Shown here piece by piece: positions 57,098-64,000 of a DNA stretch of 64,000 bases. Both the position numbers and the translations under genes were made by a program. The stretch is from Opisthocomus hoazin (lineage: Eukaryota; Chordata; Aves; Opisthocomiformes; Opisthocomidae): positions 65,625,300 through 65,689,299 of the forward strand of contig NC_134415.1 of assembly GCF_030867145.1 (NCBI RefSeq). The letters are read 5' to 3'. The number at the start of each line of letters is the position of its first letter. Position 1 is the first letter of the stretch. The notes beneath the pieces are model-generated. The model had not been told where the DNA came from and ran no database searches. It saw nothing but the letters and a program-made list of their open reading frames with translations.

Positions 57098-57894
57098 CGA
57101 TGGGCCGAGGCCAACTGTATGAGGTTCAACAAGGCAAAGTGCCAATTCCTGCACTTTGGTCACAACAACCCCACGCAACGCTACAGGCTTGGGGAGCAGT
57201 GGCTGGAAAGCTGCCCAGCGGAAAAGGACCTTGGGGTGATGGTCGACAGGCGGCTGAACATTAGCCCGCAGCGTGCCCAGGTGGTCAAGAAGGCCAACAG
57301 CATGCTGGCTTGTATCAGGAGTAGTGTGGCCAGCAGGAGTAGGGAGGTGATCGTGCCCCTGTACTCGGCACTGGGGAGGCCGCACCTGGAGTACTGTGTT
57401 CAGTTTTGGGCCCCTCACTATAAGGAGGATATTGAGGTGCTGGAGCGTGTCCAGAGAAGGGCAACAAGGCTGGTGAGGGGTCTGGAGAACAAGTCTTACA
57501 AGCAGCGACTGAAGGAACTGGGGCTGTTTGTTCTGGAGAAGAGGAGGCTGAGGGGGGACCTTATTGCTCTCTACAGCTACCTGAAAGGAGGTTGTAGTGA
57601 GGTGGGTGTTGGTCTCTTCTCCCAGGTAACTAGCGATAGGACAAGAGGCAATGGCCTCAAGTTGCGTCAGGGGAGGTTTAGATTCGATACTGGGAAAAAC
57701 TACTGAAAAAGTGGTCAGGCATTGGAACAGGCTTCCCAGGGAGGTGAAGGAGTCACCATCCCTGGAGGTGTTCAGAAAATATGTAGATGTGGCACTTCAG
57801 GATATGGTTTAGTGGGAATGGTGGTGTTGGATGGATGGTTGGACTTCATGATCTTAGAGGTCTTTTCCAACCCTAATGATTCTATGATTCTATG
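57098..57894 (+). pseudogene. Older CR1 LINE, right part
   Basis: It resumes the interrupted frame at [15 protein letters not shown] and continues through the C-terminal region ([52 protein letters not shown]) to a frameshift and stop near 57706. The 3' UTR then follows, ending at 57894 with two ATTCTATG octamers. Its octamer differs from the ATTCTGTG of the inserted copy, which supports two separate subfamilies. Confidence 0.93.
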
Positions 57895-58390
57895 AAGGCC
57901 CTTCACTGCCGCCTTTCCCTTTTGACAGCTTGCTGCAGGGACAGCTTCGGGCTCCAGCCAGGCTCTCCAGCATGCCAGGAAGGCAAGGTCAGGGAAAGAA
58001 AGCAGCAGTTGTGGACTACCAACAGACCAGATTATAACAAGAGAGGTAAGACACAGAAAAATTCCAGCATGGGAGTATGGCAATAAGAAAGAGACGGTAA
58101 CAGCAGTGCAGCTTCTCACCAGCAAGTCAGGCACTTCACCTGACATTGTGCACTGTGCTAGGCATGATGCCTAGAAATTAAAATATTACAGTGCTGAATG
58201 CTGCAATGCTAGATGTTGCAATGCGTGAATCCTGTTTGTCTCCCTACCCCATGGAGCCCTGGCAAAAGTGCAGAAGATTTTTTTAGATAAAGGCTTACAT
58301 GCGCCAAGCGCTGACTAGCAACCCTCTGCAGGAGGAAGACAGGAGGAGGCCAGATGTCTCCAGAGGAGACAACCCACCCCACCACTGCTC

Positions 58391-58423
58391 TAGAGGTCTT
58401 TTCCAATCTTAATGATTCTATGA
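58391..58423 (+). mobile_element. CR1 tail scrap
   Basis: TAGAGGTCTTTTCCAATCTT followed by AATGATTCTATGAA matches the last ~35 bp of the CR1 subfamily at 57860-57894. Only the extreme 3' end is present. Confidence 0.75.
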
Positions 58424-58530
58424 ATACACGTCAGCGTTTGCTTGAAAAACATATCACTTAATGCTTGAAAATGAGAAGCTGCTTGGAAAGCTCTACGAGC
58501 ATTTCGAATTTGGCCATCAGATCCAGTATC

Positions 58531-58583
58531 GACGGTTGGACTTGATGATCTTAGAGGTCTTTTCCGACCTTAGTGATTCTATG
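58531..58583 (+). mobile_element. CR1 tail scrap
   Basis: GGTTGGACTTGATGATCTTA followed by GAGGTCTTTTCCGACCTTAG and TGATTCTATGA matches the CR1 3' end, severely 5'-truncated. Confidence 0.8.
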
Positions 58584-61500
58584 AGCTTTCCAAAGACACC
58601 CGCAGATGCAGAAGGTCTCCCTTTCCTCCTGAACTTCTGCATCTCCTCGGCAGGGGGAGCGCGGGGGGCATCCCCACCGCCCGCCCGGCTGGATCGTTCC
58701 TCTGGTGCCTTCACACCCCACCTGCTCCGTGTGGGGACCTTTCCGTGGGTCACCTGCGAATTTTAAACCTGACGAAGTTTCCCCGTACATCTAGGTCTAC
58801 GTTCCGACTTTTTTTCAGTTTTATTTATGGGACAAGCTTAGGTCCTCCTCTCCTTCCTTGATAAACTGAAACTAACTGTCCACAAAGCAGATGGAGAAGC
58901 TGAAAATCGGGTTTCCCGAGGACGAAACCTGTTACACTGTGAGTACACCTGCCAATGACAGAAGATAACCGGTGCAAACTCAGCTGCTTGTGATGCTCGC
59001 TGCTGTTTAAAAGATTTGGTTTTACACTATTAGTAAAACAGATAAAAACTTTTCCACGGTAGCAAAACTAGACCAGTAAGGACATGGCTTGAGCACGGTA
59101 CAGAAACAGTACCTACCACAGAAGGTTTCTTGCAGTGAGATTTGCTGGGTGATGAGCAAATGACAGCATATCTGCTGTGTGGTGATAACAAAGCTCGAGG
59201 AGTCATAGAAAGGCAATATAAGTAAAACACCGGGAGAGAAGGGTTAGACATGAATAAGCCAATTTTTAAAAGAGAAGCCTGTGCCTAGCGTATACCCAGA
59301 GGTTTTATACCGAGTTTTGTGCACACACACACAATCCAGGCAGCCAAGTAGCTGACCCCCGTGAAACAGGCAGTCTCAGCAGTCTGGTCAGTCTCCAGCT
59401 TTCGTCCTTCTGTAAATTCCCCACTTTGCCATGTGACTTGCTGGAAAGACGTGTCAGCACAGCTGGAAACAAGTTTATGTCTGATCTCAGTTCCTTTAAA
59501 GTCAGCCTGTCACTCCAACTTCTTGTGCTGTTGCTGCTCATCAGTAACAAGCAGTAAGAAAGGAGGAAGTACGAAATACCCTAACGATGAGATTTCCAAG
59601 AGACTGTGCATCTAAGTCAGGTCAGACTGACACACTCGCTACCTTTGTTGTTATTTGAGAAAACATCACAGCATCAACCAAGCAGAAAACTCCTTGGGTA
59701 TTTTCTGATGTTTTGTCATGGTCCCACCAGTACAATGCAATGGGACTGTAATTTCTCTCTGTAGGCAGATGGCAAGACAACACAGAAAGCATTGTAATGA
59801 TCGCTGTAGGGTGTTGCTAAGACATGAATTAAAGCTTCTGGACCATTAAGTCTCAGATTTTACAGAGATGATCTACGTTATAGACACATGCTTTCACTGT
59901 GGGCTCATTAAAATTACCAGAAATGAAGACCATGCTCAGCTGATGGGTACTTTGGGGGTTGATCTGATTACATGTCACTCATCTAGCTTTGCGTATGTCT
60001 AGCTGTTTTCTCTTGCAGGAAGCCCTGTCAAGCTGAGTCGTCTGACGTACATTTTCAAGTGTAGAAACACATCCTACGCTGTAAGTTCAAATCAGGTGGC
60101 GTTGAAGTTGTACCTTTGAGCAGCCTCTTTCAGACCAGACATCACACAGCAGACTAGAAGTTTGATTTAATTCCAATTTCAATGGGACTCCACTGTAAAC
60201 ATGCATCTGGGGTAGGATGTTGTTACCTAAATCAAGACAGCAAGTACATTTTAGGTGCTGAGGGTATCTTGCCTGGCCTCCAGCTGCCGCTACAAGAGAC
60301 TTCAGGTCTCCCTATAACATGTTATCTCTACCTGTTCTTGCACATTTCCTAAATACTCAAGGTCATGGTAATCTAAGTGTCTAATATTAACAGCTATCAG
60401 AGTGCTGCATGTTAATAACTCTGTCCTCTTAGGTGGTGATATATTTTTCTCCTGCAATTTCTTGGCTGAGGTACAGCAAATTGCACACCTGAAGCACACA
60501 TCCTCGTTCAAACAAACTGCAGACTGCAGTCAACACTGCAGTCAAACTGAGTGCAGGTTCTACATCAGTGCTTAGGTGTCCACACTTACACTGACTTCAA
60601 ACTAGCTATTTTGGATGCTGTTACATGGGTAGTCATGCAAATGCCCAAGAAAGCTAATCACCTGAATACTGCAGCCCATACAGAGCTCCATATTCCCATA
60701 GACACATTGCTATAGGTATCTCAGATACCTTGGCTCTATAGGTCTGGATGCCACCATGGGATAGCATAACCTTGGTCACAGTGAGTGCATGGCTCTGGTC
60801 ATGTGGCGTGGAGTAAGCCACTGCACTGAGGATGTACACGTGTCACATCCCTGCCCATGTTCCTGAGGCCTGTGTACTTTATATTGCCATCCCACTGCCA
60901 TCCGGCCTCACAGATAACCCATTCCCATGACTCCAGTCTGGGAAATCTTTCCCCTTCCCTGCACACGCCATCTCTGCTATGTATGGAGATTTTTGCTCAC
61001 TTGACGCAGCCATGGTAGGCCAGTGCAGAAGCCAGGATACCAGACTTAAAAGGTTAATGATCTATCCTTTATGCTAAATCCTATGCAGCAGCACTAATTC
61101 TTCCTATTCAGTCATCCTTTTCCCAAGAGCTTGGGACAATATGAGAGACATGGAAGGCTAGCTGATTTATTGCTTTCATGCAAAAGGTCAGCCCAAGGAA
61201 GACCAGCCACTGGAGTCTGTGTAGTATTTGACAAGCCATTGGTTAACTTGTCTTCAATATATCCTTTGACACGGAGAAGTTGCTATAAAAATAACAATTG
61301 GAGACTTTCGGTAACTTGTACTTCACTTGCCTGGTTTTTCCCCAAAGCAAATGAGGAAATAGGTTTTGTTACCTTCCAGCATCACATATTCACTCTGAAA
61401 TGAAAGCTAAAACTTTCTGATTTACCATATCAGCTACATCTATATCACATCTTCATACGGGGGTACTTGATGAAAGATATCACAGAAGATGACCCTACAG

Positions 61501-63055
61501 TAAGACTGTAGTCAAGATTTCTGTTATTGAGTCAGAATACTCAGAGTGAAGAGAAATAAGTAATAAACGTTTTTCCTTTTAAATAAATAGGCACACCTCT
61601 CGCTTTTCAGCTCAAAACTACAGTTTAGGACTGTTGAGAACACGTATATCCCTATAAACACCCCAGTACAAAAATGTGCTTACATGTGGTATATTTGTCT
61701 GTGTATATACAAACATCTACGCACGTAACATAGATATATATTTATTATATATGAGCATATATATTCTCTGCAAGCTGCGAGACACAAAAGACCCTAAGCC
61801 ACCACTTCTGAGCCTCTCTCTGTAGGAGAGTTATCTTCTGACAGCAAGATAAATGAAGGGGCAGCTGTGTTCATTCTCTAGCGCTCATGCTTGTTTAGTA
61901 CCCTGATTAATGATGAGTGCTATACTTAGTCTAATTTATCTCTTGCAAGCCTTTATATGCTGTTCAGAACCCAATGTAAAGTTTATGTGCAGATGCACCC
62001 ACACAATAAAACGATTCCATATTGAAAATGACTTTAGTTTAATGTCAAAGTGAGTCCCCAAGGACCTCATTGCTAGGGATGCAGTATCTCAGTCTGCCTT
62101 GACTTTAAGCTCGCATTATGGTTTCGCTGGCTGTCCACAAGAGAGTGACAACATTGCAGTAAAAAGATACGGTAGATGTTGTGAGAAAATGGTGACATCC
62201 TGTTGCTACTTGGGTAAATTTTTTTAGTCCATTTGGACATTTCAGAAATAGATGGAAAGAAGCAAGGGTACCAATAGAAAAAAAAACCCTTTTATACTAG
62301 AAGTCCATCCTGAGAAGACACGTCTATCTAAGCAAGGTAAGAGACTCTAACCTTTAAGGCTCCTTTTGGCTGAGAAAGCGATTCCATCCCAGAAAAAAGT
62401 ACACGTGGAGGAAACATCATGGCACGAGCCTCGTAAAGCAAAAGCAAATGATGGAGTCCTACTGTGTCCTTATAAAAGATTTTAAACTACATTTCTACTT
62501 TTGGCTGCATAAATATTTTATGGAATGAAATTAATTGATAAAATAGCATCATGGGGGATCGTCAGGGGGAGTTTCAACACCTCGTCATGGACTGGTTTAT
62601 TGCAGACCTTTGCATTGAGAAAGAGCCATGTGAGCGAACTCCACATGAACCAAGCACCAAACAGCTGCAGAAACTTAGAAATAGCCTGTGGTGGCAGAGT
62701 GGGTAACAGGAAAAAAACACTTTGTTATAAAGTCAAATGCACATGGTTAGGCAGATGTGAACTTAACAACACTGACTGGCTTTCAGCAAGTCCAGCAGAA
62801 ATCAGGAATAACTCTCAAATTGGCATGTAAACTCTCAAGAGCACAAGGCTTATTAGTCACAAACTAAAGGATCCTCTATGTGGAAGGGCAAAAAAAACCC
62901 AGCTGAAAGGATAGTTCTTCACATCATAACAGCAGAGAAGAGAAGTCAGCTTAGATCGCAAATCCATATCTAAATTCAGGTAATTGTTCCTTTTTGGTGA
63001 GATATATGTTGCCATCTGTTTGGCAGGACACTACTCAGGCCTGCAAAAGGCTTGC

Positions 63056-63110
63056 ACATCTTCATCAATTGGACATTATTGGACATCTTCATCAAACTGG
63101 ACATTAATTT
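63056..63110. repeat. 27-bp tandem duplication
   Basis: Two adjacent units beginning ACATCTTCATCAA and containing TGGACATTA start at 63056 and 63083, with a few differences. Confidence 0.85.
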
Positions 63111-64000
63111 TGAGAATAATCTTACTCAGAGTTGCAACTTCAGCTTTGCATGTGTGTTTCCTCTTTGCTTGGTATTTCATTTTAAATGTAAGCTGATGCC
63201 TTTTGAGTACAACTTCCCTAAATAACACTGCTCTAGGGTAATGAATAGAGACATTCTTCTATTATTTTTTTTTTCATTAGAGCTGGTATAGTAAGCAAAT
63301 AAAAATAAAATTTGTCTTTAAACTCTTTGAAATTTTTGTAGCAAACATAAATTTTTCACTTGTTTTCCTAAAGCTAAGATGGTCTAAAATATTTTATATT
63401 ATATTAATGTCGATAAACATAAGGCAGAAGTTGCCATTTCCTGCAGAGAGTGAATGGTTGTGATTTTAAAAAACAGATTTAATAGATTTTGCAATGACTT
63501 AAATATTCATGCTATCAAGCATTTGTGTAGTCATATTGATTTATTTACCATTGCACAGAAATCAAGAAGCAATAATGCTTGTTTCCTTCAGAAGTTAACA
63601 GTCTGAGTTACAACTAACGCTTTCAGAATTATACCATCATGGCTTCTTCATAGTCAATATGTTTCTTCTTTCAGTTTCCTACAGCAACAAAACACTTGTA
63701 AAAACTTGATTTCAAGGGTTTATAGTCAGATACTGGAGTTAAGCAGAGAGGATAAAATCAACAGAAATTTTATTCCAAAGCTATGATATTTGCTCATTTT
63801 CTGAACAGCTGTAATGGAAGCGAAATGTCTGTTTAGGTTATTGCTGTTGCTACTATAAATGCAAACTCATCCTCTAGCCTCTGAAAAACAAGGCTGTGAT
63901 TCATATGCCTAGTTTCTAACCAGTAGCCTCTTTAAACTCTTGAAGCATTTAACTTTTCACATGCATACTTGTGTTGCTGCTTCTGTGAGCTTTAAAATCA

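Larger units (their letters stand above)
57895..64000. other. Right-hand intergenic DNA
   Basis: No exon of IL20RA or any other gene is recognised. It contains two CR1 tail scraps near 58.4-58.6 kb, an AT-rich run of (TA)n character at about 61720-61765, and a 27-bp tandem duplication at 63056. Confidence 0.6.

Noticed and set aside
58590-58770. GC-rich frame near 58.7 kb as a possible first exon of IL20RA
   Set aside because: No signal-peptide-like start followed by a donor and no match to IL20RA segments.
1-64000. tRNA, rRNA, CRISPR or prokaryotic operon structure
   Set aside because: None was recognised; splice sites, LINEs and LTRs show this is vertebrate nuclear DNA.

Overview
This is vertebrate, and almost certainly bird, nuclear DNA. 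It has large introns, GT/AG splice sites and CpG islands. Its interspersed repeats are dominated by CR1 LINEs with the (ATTCTRTG)n tail and by retroviral solo LTRs of a kind common in bird genomes. Nothing prokaryotic is present. The species cannot be fixed from the sequence alone.

Two protein-coding host genes are supported, both on the + strand and both class II cytokine receptors. The first is IFNGR1 (interferon-gamma receptor 1), with seven coding exons between 1790 and 25602. It encodes 441 residues: signal peptide, two fibronectin-III domains, one transmembrane segment in exon 6, the LPKS JAK1-docking motif, and the YDKPH STAT1-docking motif near the C-terminus. The second is IL22RA2 (IL-22 binding protein, a secreted decoy receptor). 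It has five coding exons between 37741 and 41912 and no transmembrane exon. In mammals the order is IFNGR1 - IL22RA2 - IL20RA in the same transcriptional direction; IL20RA exons were not found here and would be expected beyond the right edge.

Layout. 1-1789: upstream region with a CpG cluster (about 600-920) and the IFNGR1 promoter CpG island (about 1520-2540). 1790-25602: IFNGR1, with introns carrying an old antisense CR1 (9.8-11.3 kb), shorter CR1 tails and two solo LTRs. 25603-26700: 3' UTR. 26.7-37.7 kb: intergenic, with one more LTR and a GC-rich block just before IL22RA2. 37.7-43.4 kb: IL22RA2 and its probable 3' UTR. 43.4-53.7 kb: intergenic, with one CR1 tail. 53.76-57.89 kb: a nested pair of CR1 elements, in which a younger ~3.0 kb copy with an uninterrupted endonuclease/reverse-transcriptase frame has inserted into an older, now split, copy. 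57.9-64 kb: no gene seen, only CR1 tail scraps and simple repeats.

The two genes share the coding-intron phase series 1-2-1-0, as expected for tandem duplicates of one ancestral receptor. One transmits IFN-gamma signals from the membrane; the other neutralises IL-22 in solution. The observations most worth checking are the nested, nearly intact CR1, a splice donor 23 nt after the IL22RA2 stop that may be a relic of a lost transmembrane exon, and a possible intron-5 polyadenylation route to soluble IFNGR1.
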